NCBI GenBank assembly: GCA_039889245.1
Contig: JAZGVH010000002.1
Span: forward strand, 2,294,001-2,358,000
Length of the DNA stretch: 64,000 bases
Direction of reading: 5' to 3'
From: Dermatophilaceae bacterium Soc4.6
GTDB lineage: Bacteria > Actinomycetota > Actinomycetes > Actinomycetales > Dermatophilaceae
The notes beneath the pieces were generated by a model, which saw only the letters and a program-made list of their open reading frames with translations, was not told where the DNA came from and did no database searches. Shown piece by piece: positions 41,030 to 49,865 of the stretch. Numbering within the stretch: the stretch's first letter is position 1; each line of letters starts with the position of its first letter. Position numbers and translations under genes: made by a program.

Positions 41030-43582
41030 TCAAAGACGCGGGTCGACCGGGTCGGACTCGAGCGCGAGCACAGCGAACACGGCCTCGTGCACCCGCCAGA
41101 GCGGCTCGCTGCGCCCCACCCGCTCGAGAGCCTCGAGGCCGAGGGCATACTCCCGCAGCGCCAGCGACCGCTTGTGCCCCAGGCTGCGCTCGCGCAGCCG
41201 TTCGAGGTTGCCGGCCATCGTGTAGTCGGGTCCGTAGATGATGCGCAGGTAGTCACGCCCACGCACCTTGAGGCCGGGCTGCACGAGGCCCTTGCCGGTG
41301 CGCTGGAGATTGGCCCTGGGCTTGACGACCATGCCCTCCCCGCCGGCCGCAGTGAGCTCCTCCCACCACGCGATCCCTTCCGCGACCGACGAGCCGTCGG
41401 CGGGTTCGACGACGAGACGCCGCGTCGACCGCAGCAGCACCGGGTCGGCGGCCACCAGCGCGTCGACCTGCTCGAGGTGCCACAGATGGTCACGGTCGTG
41501 CCATGTCACACCCTCGCCCGCCAGCAGCTGGAAGGGCGCGACCTCTACCCCCTCGAGACCGTCGACCTCCCAGCAGTAGCCGCGGTAGGCGTCGCGGTAG
41601 AGCGCGAGGTCGCCGATGCGCTCGTCGGTGCGCGAGCGCAGCGCCGCCACCTCGAGCCCCTGCGACTGCGCGCCCTCCAGGGCACGCGCCGCGACGGGCA
41701 GCATGAGCTCGGCCGCTGCGGCGACGGCGGCGTACTGGTCCCGCAGCAGGGAGTCCGCCTTGAGCGACCACGGGAGCAGCTCGGCGTCGACCAGCAGCCA
41801 GTCGGTACGGAGTGACTCCCACAGGCCGGCCGTGGTGATGGCGACGCGCACCCGGGCGAGCAGCTGCTCCGTGAGCGGCGACGTCAGGAAGGAGCGCCCG
41901 GTGCGCGTGTAGACCGCACCGGTGGCGGCGCCGCTCGCACCGAACCGGCGGGTGGCGACCTCGGCGTCGCGGCAGACGAGCAGAACGGCCCGCGACCCCA
42001 TGTGCTTCTCCTCGCAGACGACCTGCGTCACACCCACGTCCCGGAAGTAGTCGAAGGCCTCCGCGGGGTGCTCGAGATAGCCGTCGCGGCGCGAGGTCGC
42101 GACCGGCGACATCGTCGGCGGCAGGTAGGGCAGCCACCGCGGGTGCAGGGCGAAGCGGCTCATGACCTCGAGGGCCCCTGCGGCCTGCTCCTCCCGCACC
42201 GATATTCGCCCGTGGTGGGCGGTCTGCACGGAGCGTCGCCCGAGGACGTCCGAGAGCGCGAGCTCGTCGGACCCGCGCAGGCCGGCGGCTGAGGTCGCTG
42301 CAATCGGGAAGGGCTTCGCCGGTTCGTACCAGACCTGCTCGGCCGGCACCTGCACCACGTCCTTCTCGGGGTAGCGCAGCGCCGTGAGGTACCCCCCGAA
42401 GACGCAGCCCGTGTCGAGGCACATGGTGTGGTTGACCCACTCGGGCACCGTCGTCGGGGTGTGGCCATAGAGCACCATGGCGCGTCCGCGGTAGTCGTTG
42501 GCCCACGGGTAGCGCACGGGCAGACCGAACTCGTCGGTCTCCCCCGTCGTGTCGCCGTAGAGGGCGAAGGAGCGCACGCGACCGGAGGCCCGCCCGTGGT
42601 ACTTCTCCTTGAGGCCGGCGTGGGCGACGACGAGACGCCCGTCGTCGAGCACGAGGTGCGAGACGAGGCCGTAGCACCAGGTGGCCACAGCGGCACGGAA
42701 CTCCTCCGGCTGCTCGGCCAGCTGGGCCAGCGTCGTCTCGAGACCGTGGCTGACCTGCACCTGGCGGCCCTGGAGGGCGCGCACGAGCTTGTGTTCGTGG
42801 TTGCCGGGGACCGCGTGAGCGTGCCCCGCCGCGGTCATGCCCATCGCGAGCCGCAGGACGCCAGGGCTGTCGGGCCCCCGGTCGACGAGATCACCGACGA
42901 ACACGACCTGCCGACCCTGCGGGTGGGTCGCGTCGACCGGCCGGCCCGCGTCGTCGCAGGTGAGGGTGTATCCCATCCGGTGCAGCAGGGTGAGCAGCTC
43001 GGAAAGGCATCCGTGCACGTCGCCGATGACGTCGAAGGGACCGTGCTGGTCACGCAGGTCGTTGCGCAACCGTTCCCGGACGACGGTGGCGGCCTCGATC
43101 TCGTCGACCCCGTGCAGCACGTGGACCTGGCGGAACCCCTCGCGCTCGAGCCCGCGCAGCGATCGCCGCAGCTGGTCGTGGTGCCGCTTGACGACCCCCG
43201 GGCCGAAGTCGCGGTCGGCGCGGGCAATGTTGCGCTGCACGGCGACCGAGACCGGCACGTCGAGGACGATGGCGACCGGCAGCACGTCGTGGGCCCGAGC
43301 CAGCTCGACCACCTGACGACGGGCGTCCTTGCCGACGTTGGTCGCGTCGACGACGGTGAGCCGGCCGCGGGCGAGGCGCGTGCCGGCGATGTGGCCGAGC
43401 ACGTCGAATGCATCGGCCGAGGCCGACTGGTCGTTCTCGTCGTCGGCGACCAGCCCCCGGCAGAAGTCGCTCGAGATGACCTCGAAGCGACCGAAGTGCT
43501 GCGCGGCGAACGTGGACTTGCCCGAGCCGGAGACCCCGACGAGGGCGACGAGAGCGAGCTCAGGAATGGCGATGGTGGTCAT
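41030..43582 (-). CDS. pnkp: Polynucleotide kinase-phosphatase-ligase (bacterial Pnkp)
   Basis: The 850-residue product has the three Pnkp modules in order. The kinase P-loop is LVGVSGSGKST (about 14-24). The metallophosphoesterase begins FDVIGDVHGC, with GDLVDRGPDS and PGNHEHKLV. The C-terminal adenylyltransferase/ligase has CEEKHMGSRAVL, whose lysine is the expected nucleotidyl site. Pnkp heals and adenylates RNA ends and works with Hen1, which methylates the 3' end before sealing so that the repaired RNA resists recutting. ATG 43582 overlaps the hen1 stop (ATGA), so the two are coupled. Likely targets are tRNAs cut by ribotoxins. Confidence 0.95.
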   Translation of the reverse strand: MTTIAIPELALVALVGVSGSGKSTFAAQHFGRFEVISSDFCRGLVADDENDQSASADAFDVLGHIAGTRLARGRLTVVDATNVGKDARRQVVELARAHDVLPVAIVLDVPVSVAVQRNIARADRDFGPGVVKRHHDQLRRSLRGLEREGFRQVHVLHGVDEIEAATVVRERLRNDLRDQHGPFDVIGDVHGCLSELLTLLHRMGYTLTCDDAGRPVDATHPQGRQVVFVGDLVDRGPDSPGVLRLAMGMTAAGHAHAVPGNHEHKLVRALQGRQVQVSHGLETTLAQLAEQPEEFRAAVATWCYGLVSHLVLDDGRLVVAHAGLKEKYHGRASGRVRSFALYGDTTGETDEFGLPVRYPWANDYRGRAMVLYGHTPTTVPEWVNHTMCLDTGCVFGGYLTALRYPEKDVVQVPAEQVWYEPAKPFPIAATSAAGLRGSDELALSDVLGRRSVQTAHHGRISVREEQAAGALEVMSRFALHPRWLPYLPPTMSPVATSRRDGYLEHPAEAFDYFRDVGVTQVVCEEKHMGSRAVLLVCRDAEVATRRFGASGAATGAVYTRTGRSFLTSPLTEQLLARVRVAITTAGLWESLRTDWLLVDAELLPWSLKADSLLRDQYAAVAAAAELMLPVAARALEGAQSQGLEVAALRSRTDERIGDLALYRDAYRGYCWEVDGLEGVEVAPFQLLAGEGVTWHDRDHLWHLEQVDALVAADPVLLRSTRRLVVEPADGSSVAEGIAWWEELTAAGGEGMVVKPRANLQRTGKGLVQPGLKVRGRDYLRIIYGPDYTMAGNLERLRERSLGHKRSLALREYALGLEALERVGRSEPLWRVHEAVFAVLALESDPVDPRL

Positions 43583-45054
43583 CGGGTCGGGTCCGCGCGG
43601 GTGAAGAGCGCCAGCTGCGTCGGTGGCCCGTGGACCTTGTGGTCAGCGCCGACAGGTCGGAACGAGACGGCATACGCGTGGTCGTCGGCGGTGGTCGTGG
43701 CCCAGGTGCGGAACTGCGCCCGCGTCCACTCGAAGCGGTGGTCGCGGTGCCGCATGGCGCCCGCCGCGAGCTGGGTGTAGAGCACGTTGTGCTCGGCGTT
43801 GGGCGTCGTGACGACGACGGCCGACGGACGGGCCTGGGCGAAGACCGAGCGCACGAGGTCGGGTAGGCGCTCGGGGTCGACGTGCTCGACGACCTCCATG
43901 AGGACGACGGCGTCCTGACCCTCGAGCTCGGGGTCGCGGTAGGTCGCCGACGACTGACGCAGCCGAAGCCGGGCCCGTACCGAGTCCGGCATCCGGTCGA
44001 GGCCGAGGCGACGCTCGGTGGTCTCGAGGGCGCGGGCCGAGACGTCGACGCCGAGCACCTGCGTGAAGGTCGGGTCGGCGAGCAGGTCACGCAGCAGTGC
44101 GCCCTCGCCGCAGCCGAGGTCGACGACGCGATGCGCGCCGACGTCGTGCAGGGCGGTGACCACCGCCGCGGCCCGCAGCCGAGCCAGGGTGACGGTGGGC
44201 GACGCGCCGGTCGGGTCTCCCGTCGGGGCAGCGCCGCCGTCGCCGGTCTCGACGTCGTCGTCGACCTCCGGGTCGAGCTCGGTTGCGACGGTGGGAGGGG
44301 TGTCGTCGAGTGCGTCGAGCCGGGCGAGGGCATCGGTGACGTAGACCGGGCGGCGGGCGAGATAGCGCCGGGCGATGAGCTCGCGCTCGGGGTGGCCCGC
44401 GAGCCACGCGCCACCGGTGCGCACGAGCTTGTCGACCTCCTCCGGCCCGACCCAGTAGTGCTTCGCGCCGTCGAGCACGGGAAGCAGGACGTAGAGGTGC
44501 TCGAGGGCCGCCGAGAGGGTCAGCTCTCCCGACAGGCGCGCGTCGACGTAGGGCGCGTCACCCCACCGGGGCACCTGGGTGTCGAGAGGCACCACCCGAG
44601 CGTCGACCGTCCACCCCAGGGGGGCGAAGAGCCGCTCGACCACCTCCGACCCGCCGGGCGCCGGCAGTGCCGGCACGTGCACCTCGAGCGGCAGCACCGC
44701 GCCGACGAGATCTGGCCGGGCCGGGCAGCGGCCCTTCAGAGCCGAGCCGAAGACCCGGCCGAGGGCGACCGCGAGGAGGGAGGACGCGGCATACGGGCGG
44801 TCGTTGACGTACTGACCGAGCGCGAAGCCGTCGCCGCTGCCGTGCTCGCCGAAGGAGGCCCGGCCGCGCACGAGGGCGATGGGGTCGACCTCGACGTGGA
44901 GGGCGACGGTGCAGCGCTCCTGCGTCGCCTCGGGGTAGTAGACGTGGGCCAGCCCCACCGGCAGCTCGAAGCTCTGTACCCGCTCCGGGTGCTTGTGCAG
45001 GAGGAAGCCGAGGTCTGTCGCGGGGCTCGCGGTCGACGTCAGGGTGAGGAACAC
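43579..45054 (-). CDS. hen1: 3'-terminal RNA ribose 2'-O-methyltransferase Hen1
   Basis: The 491-residue product has the bacterial Hen1 layout: an N-terminal half that activates the Pnkp ligase (FLLHKHPERVQSFELPVGLA, GQYVNDRPYAASSLLAVALG) and a C-terminal SAM methyltransferase with VDLGCGEGALLRDLL, the metal site LMEVVEHVDPERL (ExxEH) and TPNAEHNVL (the further histidine). It starts at GTG 45054, with GGGGAG three bases upstream, which is a tight spacing. First gene of the hen1-pnkp operon; isolated upstream by a terminator. Confidence 0.95.
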   Translation of the reverse strand: MFLTLTSTASPATDLGFLLHKHPERVQSFELPVGLAHVYYPEATQERCTVALHVEVDPIALVRGRASFGEHGSGDGFALGQYVNDRPYAASSLLAVALGRVFGSALKGRCPARPDLVGAVLPLEVHVPALPAPGGSEVVERLFAPLGWTVDARVVPLDTQVPRWGDAPYVDARLSGELTLSAALEHLYVLLPVLDGAKHYWVGPEEVDKLVRTGGAWLAGHPERELIARRYLARRPVYVTDALARLDALDDTPPTVATELDPEVDDDVETGDGGAAPTGDPTGASPTVTLARLRAAAVVTALHDVGAHRVVDLGCGEGALLRDLLADPTFTQVLGVDVSARALETTERRLGLDRMPDSVRARLRLRQSSATYRDPELEGQDAVVLMEVVEHVDPERLPDLVRSVFAQARPSAVVVTTPNAEHNVLYTQLAAGAMRHRDHRFEWTRAQFRTWATTTADDHAYAVSFRPVGADHKVHGPPTQLALFTRADPTR

Positions 45055-45122
45055 CTCCCCAGTCTGTCGTGGGGCGCCACCCGCGTCGCCCCGGTATCCG
45101 GGCGAGGGGTCAGGAGGTCGAA

Positions 45123-45156
45123 GAATCACCCCCGGAGCGGACTCCGGGGGTGATTC
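45123..45156. terminator. Perfect 15-bp hairpin terminator
   Basis: GAATCACCCCCGGAG (45123-45137) pairs exactly with 45142-45156 around a CGGA loop. It lies between the old yellow enzyme stop and the hen1 start and separates these transcripts on the minus strand. Confidence 0.85.
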
Positions 45157-45193
45157 CTTGACCACTTGGAGGCCCGGGGGCGGGCCCGGTCGG

Positions 45194-46264
45194 TCAGCCC
45201 GCGAACGGGTAGTCGGTGTAGCCCTCGGCGCCGCCACCGTAGAAGGTCTGGTCGTTCGGCTCGTTGAGGGGCAGCCCCTCGCGCCAGCGACGGGCGAGGT
45301 CGGGGTTGGCGATGAAGTCGCGACCGACCGCGACGAGGTCGGCCTCGTCGGCCTCGAGGATGGCCTCGACGTCGGAGAGCTGGGTGACGCTGCTGAAGCC
45401 GCTGTTGACGATGACCGGGCCATCGAAGCGCTTGCGCAGGTCACGCACGAGGTCGAGGGCCGGGTCGGCGAGGATGCTGAGGTAGGCCAGGCCGAGCGGG
45501 GCGATCGCGTCGACCAGCGTCTCGTAGACCGCCGCGGTGAAGGTCGCGTCCTCCTCGATGACCCCCTGGATGTTGTGCGCGGGCGAGATCCGGATGCCGA
45601 CCCGGTCGGCCCCGATGGCCTCGGCGACGGCCTTCGTGACCTCGATCGCGAAGCGGGCGTGCGCCTCGGGCGACCCGGCGTACGCGTCGGTGCGGGTGTT
45701 GGTCGACGGCGCGAGGAACTGGTGGATGAGGTAGCCGTTGGCCGCGTGGACCTCGACACCGTCGAGCCCGGCCTCGACGGCCTTCTTCGCCGCGTCGACG
45801 AACTCGGCAACGACTCCGGCGATCTCGTCGGTCTCGAGCGCGCGGGGCACCACGTGGTCCTTGGGACCCTGTGCCGTGATCATCTGGCCCGGCGCGGGGA
45901 TGGCGCTCGGGGCGACGGTCTCGAGGCCGTCCTTGTTGTCCGGGTGGGCGATGCGCCCGACGTGCATCATCTGCACCACGATCTTGCCGCCACCGGCGTG
46001 CACGGCGTCGGCGACAGCGCGCCAGCCCTCGACCTGCTCAGCCGAGTGGATGCCGGGGGTGTCGAGGTAGCCCTGGCCGACGGCGCTGGGCTGGGTGCCC
46101 TCGCTGATGATCAGGCCGGCGGACGCGCGCTGGCCGTAGTACTCCGCGTTGAGCGCGTGGGGGGCGTGGCCCTCGCCGGCGCGGTTGCGCGTGAGGGGGG
46201 CCATGACGAAGCGCTGCGGCAGCTGCCAGGCGCCGACGGTGATGGGCTCGAACGCACGGGACAT
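45194..46264 (-). CDS. Old yellow enzyme family FMN ene-reductase
   Basis: The 356-residue product is an OYE/NemA-type TIM barrel: MAPLTRNRAGEGHAPHALNA, IVVQMMHVGRIAHP, GVEVHAANGYLIHQFLAPST (with the HxxN substrate pair), and GRDFIANPDLARRWREGLPL. These enzymes use NADPH to reduce activated alkenes, quinone-like or nitro compounds. ATG 46264 has AGGAG upstream. A 6-bp inverted repeat lies 32-50 bases before it. Confidence 0.92.
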   Translation of the reverse strand: MSRAFEPITVGAWQLPQRFVMAPLTRNRAGEGHAPHALNAEYYGQRASAGLIISEGTQPSAVGQGYLDTPGIHSAEQVEGWRAVADAVHAGGGKIVVQMMHVGRIAHPDNKDGLETVAPSAIPAPGQMITAQGPKDHVVPRALETDEIAGVVAEFVDAAKKAVEAGLDGVEVHAANGYLIHQFLAPSTNTRTDAYAGSPEAHARFAIEVTKAVAEAIGADRVGIRISPAHNIQGVIEEDATFTAAVYETLVDAIAPLGLAYLSILADPALDLVRDLRKRFDGPVIVNSGFSSVTQLSDVEAILEADEADLVAVGRDFIANPDLARRWREGLPLNEPNDQTFYGGGAEGYTDYPFAG

Positions 46265-46295
46265 AGAAGATCTCTCCTGAGGAAGGGGACGAGAT

Positions 46296-46314
46296 GGTGG
46301 AAACTTCATCCACC
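46296..46314. promoter_or_regulatory. Candidate operator upstream of old yellow enzyme gene
   Basis: GGTGGA-N7-TCCACC is a perfect 6-bp inverted repeat placed 32 to 50 bases upstream of the OYE start. Ene-reductase genes are often inducible by electrophiles through a repressor; none is encoded adjacent. Inference. Confidence 0.4.
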
Positions 46315-46399
46315 TCGCGGTCACTCGAGGCAACGGCGGCGATGCCCTCGCCCATTCCCGGTCCGACCCGATGTCGGTGCCGCCCCGCAGACTGTGGCG

Positions 46400-46942
46400 A
46401 TGACGAGCCCCACCCCCGACCCGTACGGAGACCCCGCGGCGACCGCCGACGGCGTCCGCCAGCTGGCGCTGGCGTGGTACCGGCGGGCCCGGACCGCGCA
46501 GATCGCGCACGCCCACTCGGCCGCGCAGGCCCGCACCCTCTTCCTGCTGCTCGGGGTGCCGGCGGTGCTGCTCGGGGTCTTCGCGGGCAGCGCCGTGGCC
46601 GCCGACGCGTTCGAGGACCGGCGGGTGGTCATCGGCCTGGCGAGCCTGCTGGCTGCGCTGCTCACGGCCCTGCAGACCTTCCTGCGGCTCGACGACAAAC
46701 GACTGGCCCACGAGATCGCGTCACGACGCTTCGGTGTGATCCGCCGTGAGCTCGGCGAGGTCGGCGCGATCGGGGTGGCGGACCTGCCGGCGTCGGTGCA
46801 GCGGCTGAGCGTCATCCGCACGGACTACGACGACGTGTCGGTCGGTAGCCCGCAGGTGTCGCAGGGGATCTGGGAGTCGCAGAAGGCGGCGGACCGCAGC
46901 TACTCCCCCGACGAGTTCGGCGCCTGGCCGGGCCTGCCGTGA
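46400..46942 (+). CDS. SLATT-like two-helix membrane protein (DUF4231-type)
   Basis: The 180-residue product has a soluble helical start (RQLALAWYRRARTAQIAHAH), two adjacent membrane spans (LFLLLGVPAVLLGVFAGSAV and VVIGLASLLAALLTALQTFL), then a conserved helical stretch (LRLDDKRLAHEIASRRFGVI, RRELGEVG). This two-TM plus helix pattern matches SLATT/DUF4231 proteins, thought to be pore-forming effectors in nucleotide-signal conflict systems. No SMODS cyclase, SLOG sensor or other effector partner is adjacent, so a defence role is not shown. Confidence 0.65.
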   Translation: MTSPTPDPYGDPAATADGVRQLALAWYRRARTAQIAHAHSAAQARTLFLLLGVPAVLLGVFAGSAVAADAFEDRRVVIGLASLLAALLTALQTFLRLDDKRLAHEIASRRFGVIRRELGEVGAIGVADLPASVQRLSVIRTDYDDVSVGSPQVSQGIWESQKAADRSYSPDEFGAWPGLP

Positions 46943-46958
46943 CGACGCACACCGTCGC

Positions 46959-47372
46959 TCACCCGAGGGCGTCGAGCTGGGCCACGAGCCGGCGCCCGGC
47001 CGTGGCGCGGTAGGACGCGTCGAGCAGCTCGGACACCTCGGCCCAGTGCCGCTTGGCGGCGCGAGCGGGAGGCAGCTGCACGCCCAGCCAGCCCGACGGC
47101 CCGAGGTAGGCCGGCGAGAAGACCCGACCGTCGCCCTCCTCGAGCAGCGAGCGCCGGTCGTCGCCGTCGGGCAGGACGAGCACGCACGCCGGGTGCTGCA
47201 CCCAGTCGCCGGCGACCTTCTGGGAGCCGCCGAAGTAGGCGAACACCTTGGTGGTGAAGAACGCCGGCCGGCCGTGGGACACCTTCTCGGCGGCGCTGGG
47301 AAGGGCCAGGGCCAGGCCACGCACCCGCGCCAGCAGCGGATCGTCGTCGTCGAACATCTGCGGATGCGACAT
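46959..47372 (-). CDS. MmcQ/YjbR-family protein
   Basis: The 137-residue product fits the MmcQ/YjbR family: RGLALALPSAAEKVSHGRPA, FFTTKVFAYFGGSQKV, FSPAYLGPSGWLGVQL and ELLDASYRATAGRRLVAQLD. The fold resembles a double wing and is described as DNA-binding in the family, though function is unproven. It converges with the SLATT-like gene, 16 bases apart. Confidence 0.85.
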   Translation of the reverse strand: MSHPQMFDDDDPLLARVRGLALALPSAAEKVSHGRPAFFTTKVFAYFGGSQKVAGDWVQHPACVLVLPDGDDRRSLLEEGDGRVFSPAYLGPSGWLGVQLPPARAAKRHWAEVSELLDASYRATAGRRLVAQLDALG

Positions 47373-47486
47373 GTGCCGAGGCTAGACCCCGGCGTCGACA
47401 GTGGGTCTCACGGAGCACTCTCGGGCTGGACCATCGACCGCGCGCACGGCAGGGTGGGGCGACGGACCCCGACGAGAGGACACGCG

Positions 47487-47921
47487 ATGAGCGACCCGAG
47501 CGATACCGGCGACACCGGCGAGACGAGCGACGCAGGCGGCGCCACGACCCTCGCCGCAGCCCCGACGCTGGGGATGCTCACCATCGACTGCGCCGACGCG
47601 GGCGCCGCCGCCGACTTCTGGTCGGCCCTCATGGGCTGGGAGGTCGCGATGAGCGGCGACGGCTACGCGATGCTGGTCGGTGACGGGCTGCGCGTCGGCT
47701 TCGGCACCGTGCCCGACTACGAGGCCCCGGCGTGGCCGAACCCCCACGGCAGCAAGCAGTTCCACCTCGACCTCTCCTGCGCCGACATCGCGGCCGTCGA
47801 GGCGCGCGCGGTCGGGCTCGGGGCCAGCGTCGCCGACCCGCAGGGTGGCGACACCTGGCGCGTGCTCGTCGACCCCAGCGGTCACCCCTTCTGCCTGACC
47901 GACGCCAAGAACTGGGGCTGA
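47487..47921 (+). CDS. VOC (glyoxalase/bleomycin-resistance) fold protein
   Basis: The 144-residue product opens with a Gly/Asp/Thr-rich tail (MSDPSDTGDTGETSDAGG) then a VOC domain: LGMLTIDCADAGAAADFWSA, SKQFHLDLSCADI and VLVDPSGHPFCLTDAKNWG, the single-histidine type seen in the Glyoxalase_6 group. Activity cannot be predicted. Confidence 0.85.
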   Translation: MSDPSDTGDTGETSDAGGATTLAAAPTLGMLTIDCADAGAAADFWSALMGWEVAMSGDGYAMLVGDGLRVGFGTVPDYEAPAWPNPHGSKQFHLDLSCADIAAVEARAVGLGASVADPQGGDTWRVLVDPSGHPFCLTDAKNWG

Positions 47922-47936
47922 GCGTGCCGCAGGCAC

Positions 47937-48056
47937 GGCACCTTCACGGTGCAGCTGACGCCGGTCGCCGGCGAGCCCCCCACCCTCGGACGCTTCGAGC
48001 TCGACAAGGTCTTCGAGGGGGACCTGGCGGGCACCTCGCGCGGGCGTACACCCTCC
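47937..48056 (+). pseudogene. DUF3224 N-terminal remnant
   Basis: A frame without a start reads GTFTVQLTP, then LGRFELDKVFEGDLAGTSRG before similarity ends. DUF3224 proteins begin TGxFEVxLxP and have LGRMxIDKxFxGDLxATSxG at the same spacing. The rest of the roughly 130-residue domain is missing. It directly follows the VOC gene. Resemblance judged by eye. Confidence 0.5.
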
Positions 48057-48105
48057 CCTGAGCGACAGAGCGCTGCCGACAGCGGCCGAGGACCCGTCGC
48101 GGGCG

Positions 48106-48891
48106 TCAGCGGTGCAGAGCAGCGGAGAGCTGGGTCTCGCTCTCCGCGAAGCCGACCGAGCGGTAGACCCCGATCGCGAGGTAGTCGGGGTCGGCGACCA
48201 TCACGAGGGTGGACGCACCCAGGTCGCTGAGCCCCCACCGGCTCGCGTGGTGCACCAGCGTGCCGGCGAGTCCTCGTTCGCGCGCCTCGGGATGGGTGCC
48301 GACGTTCTGGAAGCGCGCCAGCCCGTCGCCCGCCCGCACGAGACCCAGCGACGACAGCAACCGCTCCCCCTCGAAGGCACCGAAGAACTGCCCGTGCCCG
48401 TCGCTCACGAGCTGCCGTTGCGTCGCCGCCCGCCGCTGCTCGAAGAGCCGGTGGCCGTCGTCGACGACCCCGTCCCAGGTGGAGATCGACAGGTCGACCT
48501 GCTGGCGCCAGTCGTCGTCGCCGGACAGCGGCCGGTACGTCGCCTCGTGGTTGGGCCGCGGAGGCGGATGCACCCGGGCCGCGGTCATCACGCTCGACCG
48601 GTCGACCGCGAGGCCCAGGTCGACCAGGGGCGCCAGGTCGGCCCCCTCGGCCGCCACTGCGTGGACGCCGAGGCTGACGTGCTCGGCCCCGAAGACCTCG
48701 CGGTGCCGCGCCACCCAGCCGGGCGCCTCGACAGGCCCGGGGGCATGGTCGAGCAGCAGGAAGTTGCCCCACCAGAAGGTCGGGTTGTGGGACGTGCGCA
48801 CCTCGAGGTGGTCGCCCCGGTCGGTCACGGTGCTGCCGCCGAGACGCAGCAGGGCCAAGTCGGTGCGCCAGCCGAGCGAGGTGACCTCCAC
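48106..48891 (-). CDS. GNAT-family N-acetyltransferase
   Basis: The 261-residue product has an N-terminal half (SLGWRTDLALLRLGGSTVTD, WWGNFLLLDHAPGPVEAPGW) typical of two-domain acetyltransferases, and a C-terminal GNAT fold with FQNVGTHPEARERGLAGTLV as the acetyl-CoA loop (RxxGLA) and YLAIGVYRSVGFAE. Substrate unknown. GTG/ATG choice at 48891 is supported by the conserved start. Confidence 0.8.
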   Translation of the reverse strand: MEVTSLGWRTDLALLRLGGSTVTDRGDHLEVRTSHNPTFWWGNFLLLDHAPGPVEAPGWVARHREVFGAEHVSLGVHAVAAEGADLAPLVDLGLAVDRSSVMTAARVHPPPRPNHEATYRPLSGDDDWRQQVDLSISTWDGVVDDGHRLFEQRRAATQRQLVSDGHGQFFGAFEGERLLSSLGLVRAGDGLARFQNVGTHPEARERGLAGTLVHHASRWGLSDLGASTLVMVADPDYLAIGVYRSVGFAESETQLSAALHR

Positions 48892-48952
48892 GAGGTCAGT
48901 CTGGCAGGCCGGGCGTCAGACGCGACCGACACCGGTGGCGCGCTCGAGGCCG

Positions 48953-49414
48953 TCACACGGTCGGGGGCTCGGTCCCCGGCGACAGGTCGACCTCGTCACC
49001 GACGGAGATCGAGCCCGAGGTCAGGAGCCGGAAGACCGTGCCCCCGCGCTCGTGCAGGGCTCTGGCTGCGCCGGGCCCGATGCCGTCGTCGAGCAGCCGG
49101 CAGGGGGCCGCCTTGCGCACGACCTCGAGCTCGACCTGCCCGATCCGCACCCGCTCACCCGGCCGGGTCGGCAGGCGGCCCGACGAGATGGTGAGGTTGC
49201 GCCGGGTCAGACCCGGGTCGACCGGCCGCCCGAGGTCGGCGGCGGCGGCCTCGAGATCAGGAGCCGACTGGATCGTCACGTGGCGGTGCCGGCTGCCGTG
49301 GTAGCGGTCACCCACGAGCCCGGTGCCGGCCTCCGCCTCGACCGTGGGCACACTGCGGGTGGGCAGCCGGGTGCCCGGCGCGAGGTGGATGGCGGTGACG
49401 ACGGGGCGCTCCAT
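48953..49414 (-). CDS. MOSC domain protein
   Basis: The 153-residue product is a MOSC domain: VEAEAGTGLVGDRYHGSRHR, DPGLTRRNLTISSGRLPTRP, VGQVELEVV-type strand and KAAPCRLLDDG with the conserved cysteine. MOSC domains bind molybdenum cofactor or its sulfur-carrying form and may deliver cofactor to enzymes such as the two Moco oxidoreductases of this window, although it is 40 kb away from them. Confidence 0.88.
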   Translation of the reverse strand: MERPVVTAIHLAPGTRLPTRSVPTVEAEAGTGLVGDRYHGSRHRHVTIQSAPDLEAAAADLGRPVDPGLTRRNLTISSGRLPTRPGERVRIGQVELEVVRKAAPCRLLDDGIGPGAARALHERGGTVFRLLTSGSISVGDEVDLSPGTEPPTV

Positions 49415-49539
49415 ACGGGCAGAACGCCGGGGCCCCCGCCCGTATGCCGTCGGGCCGGCTCTCGCCGATGCCGGGGGCGAGCCCGGGCACTGCCGACTCT
49501 TGTGGGGGCCCGACTGAGCCGATGCGAGAGGCTGAGGGG

Positions 49540-49833
49540 ATGACCCAGACCCCCGACGTCACCGTCCACGACGCCCTCGAGGCGCACCGCTACCAGGCCA
49601 CGACCGAGGGCGAGGTCGCCGGCTACGCGGCCTACCGGCTCGCGGACGGCGTCGTCACCTTCACGCACACCGTCGTCGACCCCGCCCACGAGGGACGGGG
49701 GGTCGGCGGGGCGTTGGCCCGGGCGGCCCTCGACGACGCGCGATCGCGGGGGCTGGCGGTCGAGCCGCTGTGCCCCTTCATCCGGTCCTGGATCGACCGG
49801 CACCCCGACTACGCGGACCTCGTCGTCGGCTGA
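49540..49833 (+). CDS. Small GNAT-type acetyltransferase (YjdJ-like)
   Basis: The 97-residue product is the short GNAT form: GEVAGYAAYRLADGVVTFTH, TVVDPAHEGRGVGGALARAA (acetyl-CoA loop) and VEPLCPFIRSWIDRHPDYAD with the PxCPF motif of the GCN5-related YjdJ group. ATG 49540 was used; an in-frame ATG six codons earlier is possible. Divergent from the MOSC gene. Confidence 0.85.
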   Translation: MTQTPDVTVHDALEAHRYQATTEGEVAGYAAYRLADGVVTFTHTVVDPAHEGRGVGGALARAALDDARSRGLAVEPLCPFIRSWIDRHPDYADLVVG

Positions 49834-49865
49834 CCCGCGCCGACCGACGGTCTGCGCGTCCGGGC

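Noticed and set aside
41030-43582. Large plus-strand frame opposite pnkp (42428-43780)
   Set aside because: Antisense of conserved kinase/phosphatase motifs; no independent domain.
46400-47372. Complete nucleotide-signal defence system around the SLATT-like gene
   Set aside because: Neighbours are MmcQ/YjbR, VOC and OYE proteins; no cyclase, sensor or nuclease partner is present.
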